From positions 124,001 through 188,000 of the forward strand of contig JAOPJZ010000001.1 of assembly GCA_025517525.1 (NCBI GenBank): a stretch of 64,000 nt of DNA, written 5' to 3'. Origin of the DNA: Natronosalvus hydrolyticus (GTDB lineage: Archaea > Halobacteriota > Halobacteria > Halobacteriales > Natrialbaceae). Each line of letters opens with the position of its first letter. Positions within the stretch are counted from its first letter, which is position 1. The notes beneath the pieces are model-generated. The model was not told the origin of the DNA and did no database searches. It saw only the letters and a program-made list of their open reading frames with translations. Shown one piece after another: positions 36,651 through 44,603 of the stretch. A program made the position numbers and the translations under genes.

Positions 36651-37256
36651 TTAGTCGTCGCCCGCCACCTGTGTGGGCGTGTTGATGGTCATGTCGATGT
36701 CCTGAGCGAGCGAGACGAGCGTGTAGACGGGTGCCCGCCGCGCCCATTCGTCGATCAGATCCTGGTCGAGATCCTCGCCGTCTATTTCGACTTCGGCAGT
36801 CAGGTTCTCGTATACCGTGTCGGCCTCCTTGAGTTCCTTGAGGCTGAAGAGAACCGCTGGATCGAAATCGGTCCGGACGCGTGTCTCGAGGTGGTCGATT
36901 TCCACGCCGTTGGCGGCGGCGTTGATGGAAATGCCGACGTTGATGCAGGCAGCTAGCGCTGACAACGCCGCTTCGATCGGTTCGAGCCGGTCGGTCGCGC
37001 CGAGCCATCCGCCAGCGTCCAATACTTCTTTCCAGGCACCGTAGGGAACCGTGTACTCGCGCGTGTCACGAGCAATCGTCTCGCCGCCGAGTTCGTAGCT
37101 ATTGACCTTTGCCAGGCTGTGTGCGGCCGTTCCCTCGTAGGTCGCCGACGCCCCGAGGCCGAGCTGGACGGTTTCGGGATTCTCCGCTGCGTGTTCGGCG
37201 AATCCTTCGAGCGTTTCGAGGTCGATACCGTGCGCAGTTTGCTGGTCGTCAGTCAT
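36651..37256 (-). CDS. OsmC-family protein with one cysteine missing
   Basis: 201 residues. OsmC/YhfA fold: DRLEPIEAALSALAACINVGISI carries the first conserved Cys; the second, usually in an RCPV-like motif, is absent (RRAPVYTLVSLAQ). Canonical OsmC needs both for peroxide reduction, so this protein may bind another thiol or act only partly. First gene of the operon; TATA-like sequence lies near 37304-37311 on the minus strand. Confidence 0.82.
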   Translation of the reverse strand: MTDDQQTAHGIDLETLEGFAEHAAENPETVQLGLGASATYEGTAAHSLAKVNSYELGGETIARDTREYTVPYGAWKEVLDAGGWLGATDRLEPIEAALSALAACINVGISINAAANGVEIDHLETRVRTDFDPAVLFSLKELKEADTVYENLTAEVEIDGEDLDQDLIDEWARRAPVYTLVSLAQDIDMTINTPTQVAGDD

Positions 37257-37428
37257 GGTTTGTGCCTCCCGGCGAAAGAGGCTCCAACGTCGAGGATAGT
37301 GTAGTTATTTTGTGACATTTCGGCAGGCTCTGCCGTTCCTGGACACTCTGACATTGATGCACCAGCTGCAATCTGGATGTGGTCGTCACCGACTCTCTTC
37401 TCGGTCCACACTCCACAGCAAGGTGCAG

Positions 37429-38274
37429 TCAAATATCGTTGCCGAGATCGTCACTCTGCAGGTGTTGGGGTTCGATCGGCCGAGCATCGGAACGGTAGCG
37501 TTCGTAGACCGATTGCGCCCACTCGCGGACAGCCAGGACGTCGGTATCGATCACTGCCTGAACCGTCCCACTGTCCTGCTCGTAACAGCTAATGACGACG
37601 CGCTCGTCGAGTAGGCCAGTTCCGTGTAGTGGCAATTCGTCGTGTTCTAGCACCGTGAAATTATCCTGTTGCAACAGTTCGGAACTACGTTCCGGATACG
37701 TCGAGAGAAAGTACGTATGGCAGTTTGGGCGATCGATCAACGTCACGTCTACGCCGTCGTCGACCTGTTGATAGAGGACGTCGAAACAGGGATCCATCAG
37801 CGCGACCTCGGGCCGGACGAACCGTAACGTGGCAGTCTTCTCGAGAAGCGACTCGAATCGGGTTACCGGACGGTACGGGACGTTGGGGTTGGCGATAGTG
37901 ACAGTCAGTTCTGACCATGTCTCGATCGGGAATTCGCTGATGTCGTCGGGGAGCCAGTGCCAGACGTCACGCAGTTTTCGCTCGGTTTCGAACCTGTCGA
38001 TCAGGTCGTCCATCTCGGTAGCAATCGCCTCTCCCAGTCGGGTTGCCGCGTACTGGTAGCCGTCTTTGCGGATCCAGAGTCGGTCTTCGAATTCGTTCAA
38101 CGTCCGCCGGATCGTGGACGATGAAACGTTGGTCAACTCGCAGAGTTCGGAGCGACTCCGAGGACGCTCTGTCAACGCAACCAGGGCCGGAATACGATGT
38201 TCTGATCGCGCGAGATAGGCGATGTCGCCGATCGGCGAGTCTGGAGTTCGGTGTGTCGTGCTATCTAATCCCAT
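37429..38274 (-). CDS. HTH regulator of the haloarchaeal MarR/ArsR-like type with C-terminal sensor
   Basis: 281 residues. Winged helix at about 20-85 (ALVALTERPRSRSELCELTNVSSSTIRRTLNEFEDRLWI). The C-terminal half (from about 100) is of the DUF1724/methanogen-regulator type (ELTVTIANPNVPYRPVTRFESLLEK, then VLYQQVDDGVDVTLIDRP and FTVLEHDELPLHGTGLLDERVVI), probably a ligand-sensing domain. It precedes the OsmC operon on the same strand and is the likely regulator of the cassette. Start at 38274 (MGLDSTTHRTPD) fits relatives. Confidence 0.85.
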   Translation of the reverse strand: MGLDSTTHRTPDSPIGDIAYLARSEHRIPALVALTERPRSRSELCELTNVSSSTIRRTLNEFEDRLWIRKDGYQYAATRLGEAIATEMDDLIDRFETERKLRDVWHWLPDDISEFPIETWSELTVTIANPNVPYRPVTRFESLLEKTATLRFVRPEVALMDPCFDVLYQQVDDGVDVTLIDRPNCHTYFLSTYPERSSELLQQDNFTVLEHDELPLHGTGLLDERVVISCYEQDSGTVQAVIDTDVLAVREWAQSVYERYRSDARPIEPQHLQSDDLGNDI

Positions 38275-38514
38275 GATATGTGTACACAGGGGATCATGAA
38301 AACTATTGGGTCCTGACAAGAATCGATAAGATCGAGACCCCTCGGATACGTGTGTCACCTACATCGATCGATCGCAACAGTTCTGACCACGGTCGATCCT
38401 TCGTGAAAGATACGCGCTTTCTGTTCAACGCGACTGCTAACACCTCTCACTGGTCGAGGATATCAACCGAGCCAAATCACCCCCTCGAGCGTGAACGACT
38501 GTTCGCGTCTCTTA
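38275..38514. other. Intergenic stretch with candidate operator
   Basis: No gene. GTGAAAGATACGCGCTTTC near 38402-38420 contains the inverted repeat GAAAG/CTTTC, and the 11-mer GAAAGATACGC recurs near 35108 upstream of the FAD oxidase. This could be the operator of the HTH regulator; only two copies are seen. Confidence 0.35.
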
Positions 38515-38592
38515 TACGGTTTACTGTCGTCTCTTACCGGTGATTGCCCACATCGGGTCGGCAATCACCGGTAAAAGTTACAGTAGACCGTA
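38515..38592. repeat. Palindromic element E1
   Basis: 78 bases. Arms of about 33 bases (38515-38548 and 38560-38592) pair around an 11-base loop CACATCGGGTC. The innermost 15 bases of each arm (ACCGGTGATTGCC with its complement) pair perfectly and the outer ends TACGG/CCGTA too; the middle differs (one side CTGTCGTCTCTT, the other CTGTAACTTTT). It abuts the stop codon of the thioesterase gene with no gap. Confidence 0.9.
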
Positions 38593-39039
38593 TTACTCCG
38601 TGTGTGACTCGTACTCGAGGGCTTCCTGATAGAGCCGTTCGCCTTCCTCGCTCTCGATGGTCAGTTCGGGGACGGGGGTCGGTTTCCGGTTTTCGTCGAT
38701 GGCGACGAACGTGAACACCGATTCGGTCGTTTTCTCGCGTTCGCCCGTTCGCAGGTCTTCCCGGTATGTCCGAATCCGGACTTTCGACGTCGTCCGTCCC
38801 GTCTCGTAGACGTACGCCGAGATGAACGCGACGTCGCCGACCAGAATCGGCCGTCGAAAATCCATCTGATCGACGCCGGCGGTCACGCAGGTTTCGCCCG
38901 AAAATCGCATCGCCGCCATCGCCCCGATCTCGTCCATCCACAACATGACGTTCCCCCCGTGGGCCGTCTCGAGGTTGTTCGCGTGATTTGGCTGGACCAT
39001 CTCCCGGTTCTCGATCAAGGTTTCCTGTAGCGTTGGCAT
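38593..39039 (-). CDS. Acyl-CoA thioesterase, hot-dog fold (YciA/BFIT-like)
   Basis: 148 residues. Hot-dog signature: NREMVQPNHANNLETAHGGNVMLWMDEIGAMAAMRFSGETCVTAGVD, with the catalytic Asp in LWMDEIG, then FRRPILVGDVAFISAYVYETGRTS-like strands. Hydrolyses acyl-CoA thioesters in the cytoplasm. Palindromic element E1 lies immediately behind its stop. Confidence 0.9.
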   Translation of the reverse strand: MPTLQETLIENREMVQPNHANNLETAHGGNVMLWMDEIGAMAAMRFSGETCVTAGVDQMDFRRPILVGDVAFISAYVYETGRTTSKVRIRTYREDLRTGEREKTTESVFTFVAIDENRKPTPVPELTIESEEGERLYQEALEYESHTE

Positions 39040-39155
39040 CCCCTGATCTTTCTGCTCGGCGAATCAGTTTCTTTCGATTACGCGGTCTCGGGAACTCGGT
39101 CCGGGAGTCGGTGGGATCGATGGTAAAAAGGCCGCGAGGAATCTATCCACGAGAA

Positions 39156-39377
39156 ATGTCGCTTCGACAGACGATCCTGTTTCGCTGGTTCGGCGTAACG
39201 GGCGGGATTTTCGCGAGCGTCGTCATTCTCGCCGGTTTCCTCGTCGTTGCCTGGCTAATCGCTGGTGTTGTCGATGGCCTAACTTTTCGACTCACCGGCG
39301 TGACCGTGTTCGTTCTCGTACTTTCGGTCCTCCTCCTCGAGATGCCGGCCCTGAGCGATGAGCGCGGGCGAACGTGA
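39156..39377 (+). CDS. Small two-helix membrane protein
   Basis: 73 residues with two hydrophobic segments (residues 12-35 and 43-62), start MSLRQTILFRWFGVTG. Unrecognised; no motifs. It lies 52 bases before the TraB gene on the same strand and may be co-transcribed with it. Confidence 0.6.
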   Translation: MSLRQTILFRWFGVTGGIFASVVILAGFLVVAWLIAGVVDGLTFRLTGVTVFVLVLSVLLLEMPALSDERGRT

Positions 39378-39429
39378 GCCGTATGGACGCTTCGATACTG
39401 GTAAAAGCCGTGACCGAGTTGGACCGACA

Positions 39430-41205
39430 ATGAGCGATGCAGGTGACGCGACCGTTCCGGACCCGCCCGAGCCATCGGGAGATGGTCGGGGCTCCGTCGA
39501 GGTCCTCGGGACGGCTCACGTCTCCCAGGCGAGCGTCGAGGAGGTAACGGAGACGGTCGACCGGGAGCAACCGGACGTCGTCGCCGTCGAACTCGACGAA
39601 GGTCGCTACCGGCAGATGCAAGGGGGGACGCCCGACGATATCGAGGCAAAAGACCTCCTGAGCGGAAACACCGTCTTTCAGTTTCTGGCCTACTGGATGC
39701 TTTCGTACGTCCAGTCTCGACTCGGCGAGCGATTCGACGTCGAACCGGGCGCAGATATGCGGGCCGCCATCGACGCCGCCGAACGAAACGGCCTCGGCCT
39801 CGCGCTGGTCGACCGGGACATCCAGGTCACAATCCAGCGATTCTGGACGCGGCTTTCGTTTACAGAGAAACTCAAAATGGTCGGCGGACTCGCCCTGGGA
39901 ATCACAGATCCCCGGACGCTTTCTATCGCGTTCGGTTCCGTAATCGGTCTCCTCGTGGGACTGGGCTTCGGTGCCTTCGGCGCTGGCTGGGTCGGCCTCG
40001 AGAGCACTCTCGCACTCGGCATAACGGACCCGACGACGCTCCAGTACGTCGGCGCGCTGGGAATCGGCCTGCTGGGTGGCCTGTTCGTCGGCTTACTGTT
40101 TTTGCCATCACTCGAGGATGCGAGTCAGTATGCGAACGGCGTTCTCAGCGGCTCGAGTCTGCGAATGCTTCTCGGTGGCGTCCTCGGCATAATCGCGATG
40201 ATTGGCCTGGTCGCGACCGAAACGTTCGTCGGGCCGTTCAGTGCGGGAACCTTCGAGGGCAGTGGCGGGCTAACCCTCCGAGGGACCGTGGGCGGCGTCG
40301 CCGGACTCGGTATTGGGGCGACACTCGGCGTCCTCGTCGGCCTTATCCTCGATACGATGGCCGCCGACGTCGAAACGGTCGAGGAGATCGATATCGAGGA
40401 GATGACCGACGGTGACGTCGTCGCGGCCATGATGGAGGAGTTCCGCCGGTTCAGTCCACGTGGCGCAAACGCGTTGATCGACGAACGGGACGCCTACATC
40501 GCCCACAAACTGCACGTCCTGCGTGAGCAGGGCTACGACGTGCTGGCGGTCGTCGGTGCCGGACACAAGGCGGGTATCGAACGCTATCTGGCCGACCCCG
40601 AGAGCCTTCCACCGATGGAGTCGCTGACAGGGACGGCCTCGAGTCGCCGGTTTTCGATCACCAAAGTGTTCGGCTATCTCATCATGGTCGGCTTTTTCGC
40701 CTTCTTTGGCCTGTTGTTGATGGCCGGCGTGCGAGACGTCTTCTTACTCCAGTTGTTCCTCGCGTGGGTGGCGTTCAACGGCGTCTTCGCCTTTTCGCTC
40801 GCGCGACTTGCCGGGGCACGCTGGACGAGCGCAGCCGTTGGCGGATCGGTTGCCTGGCTCACCAGCATCAACCCGCTGCTCGCACCCGGCTGGTTCGCCG
40901 GCTACGTCGAACTCCGGTACCGACCGGTCAACGTCACCGACATCAGCCGGCTGAACGAGATTGCGGGAGACACCACTCAGCCAGTGTCGGACGCCCTCGA
41001 GCAGATGTTCGACGTGCCGTTGTTCCGACTCATCATGATCGTCGCGCTGACGAACGTCGGCAGTATGATCGCGACGTTCCTGTTCGTCCTGTTCGTCCTG
41101 CCGTGGCTGGCCGGCGGCGAACTCGGCAGCGTCGACGCCCTCATGGCCGAACTGTTCGAGGGTGCGCGAAACAGCCTCGAGTTGATCCGTGATATCTTGA
41201 CATGA
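39430..41205 (+). CDS. TraB/PrgY-family membrane protein
   Basis: 591 residues. N-terminal TraB (Tiki-related metalloprotease-like) domain: EVLGTAHVSQASVEEV, DVVAVELDEGRY, then HKLHVLREQGYDVLAVVGAGHKAGIERYL; these include the conserved GTxHxS and GxxH motifs. Between them lies an insertion with hydrophobic, glycine-rich repeats (about 165-320), and the C-terminus has several membrane helices. TraB proteins inactivate peptide pheromones in Enterococcus. The start at 39430 (MSDAGDATVP) is favoured. The M50 gene overlaps its stop by 4 bases, so the two are translationally coupled. Confidence 0.88.
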   Translation: MSDAGDATVPDPPEPSGDGRGSVEVLGTAHVSQASVEEVTETVDREQPDVVAVELDEGRYRQMQGGTPDDIEAKDLLSGNTVFQFLAYWMLSYVQSRLGERFDVEPGADMRAAIDAAERNGLGLALVDRDIQVTIQRFWTRLSFTEKLKMVGGLALGITDPRTLSIAFGSVIGLLVGLGFGAFGAGWVGLESTLALGITDPTTLQYVGALGIGLLGGLFVGLLFLPSLEDASQYANGVLSGSSLRMLLGGVLGIIAMIGLVATETFVGPFSAGTFEGSGGLTLRGTVGGVAGLGIGATLGVLVGLILDTMAADVETVEEIDIEEMTDGDVVAAMMEEFRRFSPRGANALIDERDAYIAHKLHVLREQGYDVLAVVGAGHKAGIERYLADPESLPPMESLTGTASSRRFSITKVFGYLIMVGFFAFFGLLLMAGVRDVFLLQLFLAWVAFNGVFAFSLARLAGARWTSAAVGGSVAWLTSINPLLAPGWFAGYVELRYRPVNVTDISRLNEIAGDTTQPVSDALEQMFDVPLFRLIMIVALTNVGSMIATFLFVLFVLPWLAGGELGSVDALMAELFEGARNSLELIRDILT

Positions 41206-41840
41206 GTTACGCAAATCAGTCCCCGTTGTCGTTTAGCGAGAAGGAACTGCTCGACCTGGCTATCGCCTGGGTCGTCCTGAGTGTCGCGTTTGCCCTGCTT
41301 TTGGCACCGATCCACCGCGGAATCGGTACCGTCGGCGGCTTCGTGACGATGATCGGCCTGAGCTTCGTCACCGTTGGTGTCGCGTTCCTGCTGCACGAAC
41401 TCGCCCACAAGGTGGTCGCGATTCACTTCGGCCAGCTGGCGGAGTTCCGTGCGGATTACCAGATGCTGTTTCTGGCGATTATGAGTGCCCTTATCGGCTT
41501 CCTGTTTGCCGCACCAGGTGCGGTCTATCACCGCGGCCGGATCACGCCCCGGGAGAACGGCCTCATTTCGGTCGCAGGGCCGGTGACGAACGTGGCACTG
41601 GCTGGCGTTTTCCTCCCGATTATGCTGTTCGGCTCGGCGCTCGGTGGTGGCCTGCTCGAGCGAATCGGCTACATGGGTGTGTTGATCAACCTGTTCCTGG
41701 CCGCGTTCAACATGATCCCGTTCGGGCCGCTCGACGGCAAATCCGTCCTCAACTGGAGCAAGTCCGTGTTCGCGCTCACGTTCGCGACCTGTCTCGGTTT
41801 GCTCGCGCTGTTCTTGCTTCAGTTTGGCCTCCAGTTTTAA
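41202..41840 (+). CDS. Site-2-type membrane metalloprotease (M50)
   Basis: 212 residues, about six hydrophobic segments. Catalytic HELAH at 65-69 inside a membrane helix, and the third metal ligand in GPLDGKSVLNW near 175. Short single-domain M50 without PDZ. It starts in the ATGA overlap with the TraB gene, strongly suggesting a joint membrane function; both belong to membrane-protease-like families. Confidence 0.9.
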   Translation: MSYANQSPLSFSEKELLDLAIAWVVLSVAFALLLAPIHRGIGTVGGFVTMIGLSFVTVGVAFLLHELAHKVVAIHFGQLAEFRADYQMLFLAIMSALIGFLFAAPGAVYHRGRITPRENGLISVAGPVTNVALAGVFLPIMLFGSALGGGLLERIGYMGVLINLFLAAFNMIPFGPLDGKSVLNWSKSVFALTFATCLGLLALFLLQFGLQF

Positions 41841-41923
41841 CGCGACCACACCCGAAATACCGCTATGACGCGCTGTTTTCCGCCTGCCCGAGATTGATAC
41901 CGTTGGCGACGATACTCGTATGC

Positions 41924-42832
41924 ATGGGCCAGAAACTCAGCTACGACGATAGCAAAATTTACGAGTTTACCCCCGACCTTGAGGCCGCCCTCACCGTCGA
42001 ATCGGGTGACTCGGTCACGATCGAAACGGCCGACAGCCTCGAGGGAGCCGTCATGGATGACGATGACGTCCTCGAGGAAGTTCCAGAGGAGGTCAACGCC
42101 GCGACGGGACCGATCGCCGTCGACGGGGCCACACCCGGCGATATCCTCGCAGTACATATCGACGATATCCGGCTCACCGAATCGGCCGGGCGCGTCGTCA
42201 CGCTCGGCGGCTTTGGCCTCCTCGACGGCCACGAGGAAATCGAGGCCCCGCGCTCGAGGATGACGCCCATCGAAGACGGGGCGCTCGAGTTCGGGGGATG
42301 TGAGGTGCCGGTCGATCCCGTCATCGGGACCATCGGCGTCGCTACCCGCGAAGACGAACCGGGATACACCACGCTCGTCCCCCACGACCACGGCGGCAAC
42401 CTCGATACGACCGATATCACGACCGGGACCACGGTCTACTTCCCGGTCAACCAGCCCGGTGGGATGCTCGCGATGGGAGACTGTAAGGCCGCAATGGCTG
42501 ACGGCGAGATGTGCGGCACGGGGGCGGAAATCGCCACTGAGATCGACGTCACCCTCGAGGTCATCGAAGCCCCCGCCGTGGACATCTCCCGACCACTGCT
42601 CGAGACGGCCGACGCCTGGAAAACCGTGGCCAGCGCGGAGACGCTCGAGGAAGCCTGCGAAATTGCCAACTGGGACCTGATCGACCTGCTCGTGGCCGAA
42701 CACGAGTTCGACGAAACCGAGGCCTACATGTTCTCGAGTCTGGTGGGTGGCCTCGAGATCAGCCAGGTGGTCGACCCGCTGGTGACCGTCCGAAACGCGA
42801 TGCCGAAAGCGTATCTCTCCTCGCCGTTTTGA
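41924..42832 (+). CDS. Acetamidase/formamidase family protein
   Basis: 302 residues. FmdA/AmdA features: TGPIAVDGATPGDILAVHIDDI, YTTLVPHDHGGNLDTTDITTGTTVYFPVNQPGGMLAMGDCKAAMADGEMCGTGAEI and the C-terminal GLEISQVVDPLVTVRNAMPKAYL. Hydrolyses formamide or acetamide to ammonia plus acid. Start ATG at 41924 (MGQKLSYDD). Confidence 0.92.
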   Translation: MGQKLSYDDSKIYEFTPDLEAALTVESGDSVTIETADSLEGAVMDDDDVLEEVPEEVNAATGPIAVDGATPGDILAVHIDDIRLTESAGRVVTLGGFGLLDGHEEIEAPRSRMTPIEDGALEFGGCEVPVDPVIGTIGVATREDEPGYTTLVPHDHGGNLDTTDITTGTTVYFPVNQPGGMLAMGDCKAAMADGEMCGTGAEIATEIDVTLEVIEAPAVDISRPLLETADAWKTVASAETLEEACEIANWDLIDLLVAEHEFDETEAYMFSSLVGGLEISQVVDPLVTVRNAMPKAYLSSPF

Positions 42833-42928
42833 GACCCCCGTCTATCAGTATCTGAACGCGCCGTGAGTGAGGTTCCGGAGCCATGGCGGACCGGTGCCCT
42901 TTTGCCCTCACCGCGAGGTCTCTCGACC

Positions 42929-43942
42929 ATGACCAACGAGGCGGACGACACCGGTTCGAACGGGGCGGCTGACGACGAGCGGGGGCTGACGTACGCGGAG
43001 ACTGGCGTCGACATCGACGCCAGCGAGGACGCAACCGCGGCGCTGCTCGAGGCGTTCGGCAGCGGGATGAAAACCGAGTACGCCGGGCTGCTCGACATCG
43101 GCGACCGGTATCTCGCACTGGCGACCGACGGCGTCGGCACCAAACTGCTGGTCGCCGAAGCCATCCAGGACTTTTCGACTATCGGTATCGACTGTATCGC
43201 GATGAATGTCAACGACCTCGTCGCTGCCGGCGTCGAACCTGTCGCGTTCGTCGACTATCTGGCCATCGACGAACCGGACGACGACCTGACTGCTCAGATC
43301 GGACAGGGGCTCGCGGCCGGCCTCGAGGAAGCCAACCTCACGCTTCTCGGGGGCGAGACGGCCGTTATGCCGGACGTCATCACTGGCTTCGACCTCGCGG
43401 GAACCTGCGCGGGACTGGCGCTCAAAGACGAGATTCTGGACGAAGAGGCTGCCGTCGGCGACGTGCTCGTGGGCGTCCCGTCCAACGGTATCCACTCCAA
43501 CGGATTGACGCTCGCTCGAGAGGCCGTCACCCGCGAATACGACTACGCGGACACGTTCCCGCTCGACCCCGAGGTGTCTATCGGCGAGGAACTGCTCCGC
43601 CCAACTCGCCTCTACACCTATCTGCTGGACCCGATTCGACGACACGAGGTTCGCGCGGCGGCTCACATCACCGGCGGCGGATGGACCAACCTGCTTCGGA
43701 TGGGCGACCGGAAGTACGTGATCGACAATCCGCTGCCGGCCCAGCCGATATTCGAATTTGTGCAAGAGCAGGGGTCCGTTTCGGACGAAGAGATGCACCG
43801 CACGTTCAACATGGGAACGGGTTTCGTCGTCGCATTGGCCGAAGACGACGCCAACGCGTTCGTCGAAGAGACGGACGGCGAAATCATCGGTCACGTCGAG
43901 GCGGGCAACAGCGTCGAGATTCGTGGACTTTCACTCGAGTAA
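42929..43942 (+). CDS. purM: Phosphoribosylformylglycinamidine cyclo-ligase
   Basis: 337 residues; AIR synthase of the purine pathway, converting FGAM to AIR with ATP. Motifs: LTYAETGVDIDASEDAT, LATDGVGTKLLVAEA, GIDCIAMNVNDLVAAGVEP, LLGGETAVMPDVI, GIHSNGLTLAREAV and HITGGGWTNLLRMG. Start at 42929 (MTNEADDTG) is favoured over GTG at 42863. purF, the first enzyme of the pathway, is elsewhere in the window (58728). Confidence 0.96.
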   Translation: MTNEADDTGSNGAADDERGLTYAETGVDIDASEDATAALLEAFGSGMKTEYAGLLDIGDRYLALATDGVGTKLLVAEAIQDFSTIGIDCIAMNVNDLVAAGVEPVAFVDYLAIDEPDDDLTAQIGQGLAAGLEEANLTLLGGETAVMPDVITGFDLAGTCAGLALKDEILDEEAAVGDVLVGVPSNGIHSNGLTLAREAVTREYDYADTFPLDPEVSIGEELLRPTRLYTYLLDPIRRHEVRAAAHITGGGWTNLLRMGDRKYVIDNPLPAQPIFEFVQEQGSVSDEEMHRTFNMGTGFVVALAEDDANAFVEETDGEIIGHVEAGNSVEIRGLSLE

Positions 43943-44008
43943 GGATCTTCTGTTTTTGTTCACACTCTCACTCGAGTAACGGCCTTCCCTTACCGTCGAA
44001 TCGCACGC

Positions 44009-44512
44009 TCACTCGAGGTCGTCCACTGCGGCGCGAACCGTCTCGTATTCGTCGTCGCTGTAGGCGATAAACCGCACCTCCTCGAGCGTCGAGGGTTCGT
44101 ATTCGCCGATGGTCTCGCCGATGATTTCGGCCCCCCGCTCGAGGGAAAAGCCGGCGACGCCACAGCCGAGTGCCGGGATGACGAGCGAGCGACATTCGAG
44201 TTCGTCCGCGCGCTCGAGACTGTTTCGCGTCGCTTCGCGGATACTCGTTTCCGTGGCCTTCCCGTCGCCATAGTGGGGCATGGCTGCCGCGTGGATGACG
44301 TGGTCCGCCTCGAGGTCGTAAGCGTCGGTGACGGCGACTTCGCCGAGGTCCACCGGCCCCTTTGCTATCGCTTCCTCGTTGAGTTCGGAGCCTGCACGAC
44401 GGCGGAGCGCGCCGGCCACGCCGGACCCCATCCGCAGACTCGTCCCGGCGGCGTTGACGAGGGCGTCGGCTTCCTGTGTGGCGATATCGCCCTGAATAAC
44501 GTCGAACTTCAT
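44009..44512 (-). CDS. Macro domain (ADP-ribose-binding) protein
   Basis: 167 residues, one macro domain: FDVIQGDIATQEADALVNAAGTSLRMGSGVAGAL, HVIHAAAMPHYGDG, then VIPALGCGVAGFSLERGAEII. Binds ADP-ribose and may remove it from proteins or nucleic acids, or act on O-acetyl-ADP-ribose. It sits convergent to purM and about 90 bases ahead of an M24 peptidase gene end. Confidence 0.93.
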   Translation of the reverse strand: MKFDVIQGDIATQEADALVNAAGTSLRMGSGVAGALRRRAGSELNEEAIAKGPVDLGEVAVTDAYDLEADHVIHAAAMPHYGDGKATETSIREATRNSLERADELECRSLVIPALGCGVAGFSLERGAEIIGETIGEYEPSTLEEVRFIAYSDDEYETVRAAVDDLE

Positions 44513-44603
44513 GGGCGAGGCTACGGTGACGACCCTGAAAAAGTGTCAGGGCTCGAGGAGCCACGGTGTTGGGAAATGTGCTCGAGCGTTCCCGGAATCG
44601 CCC

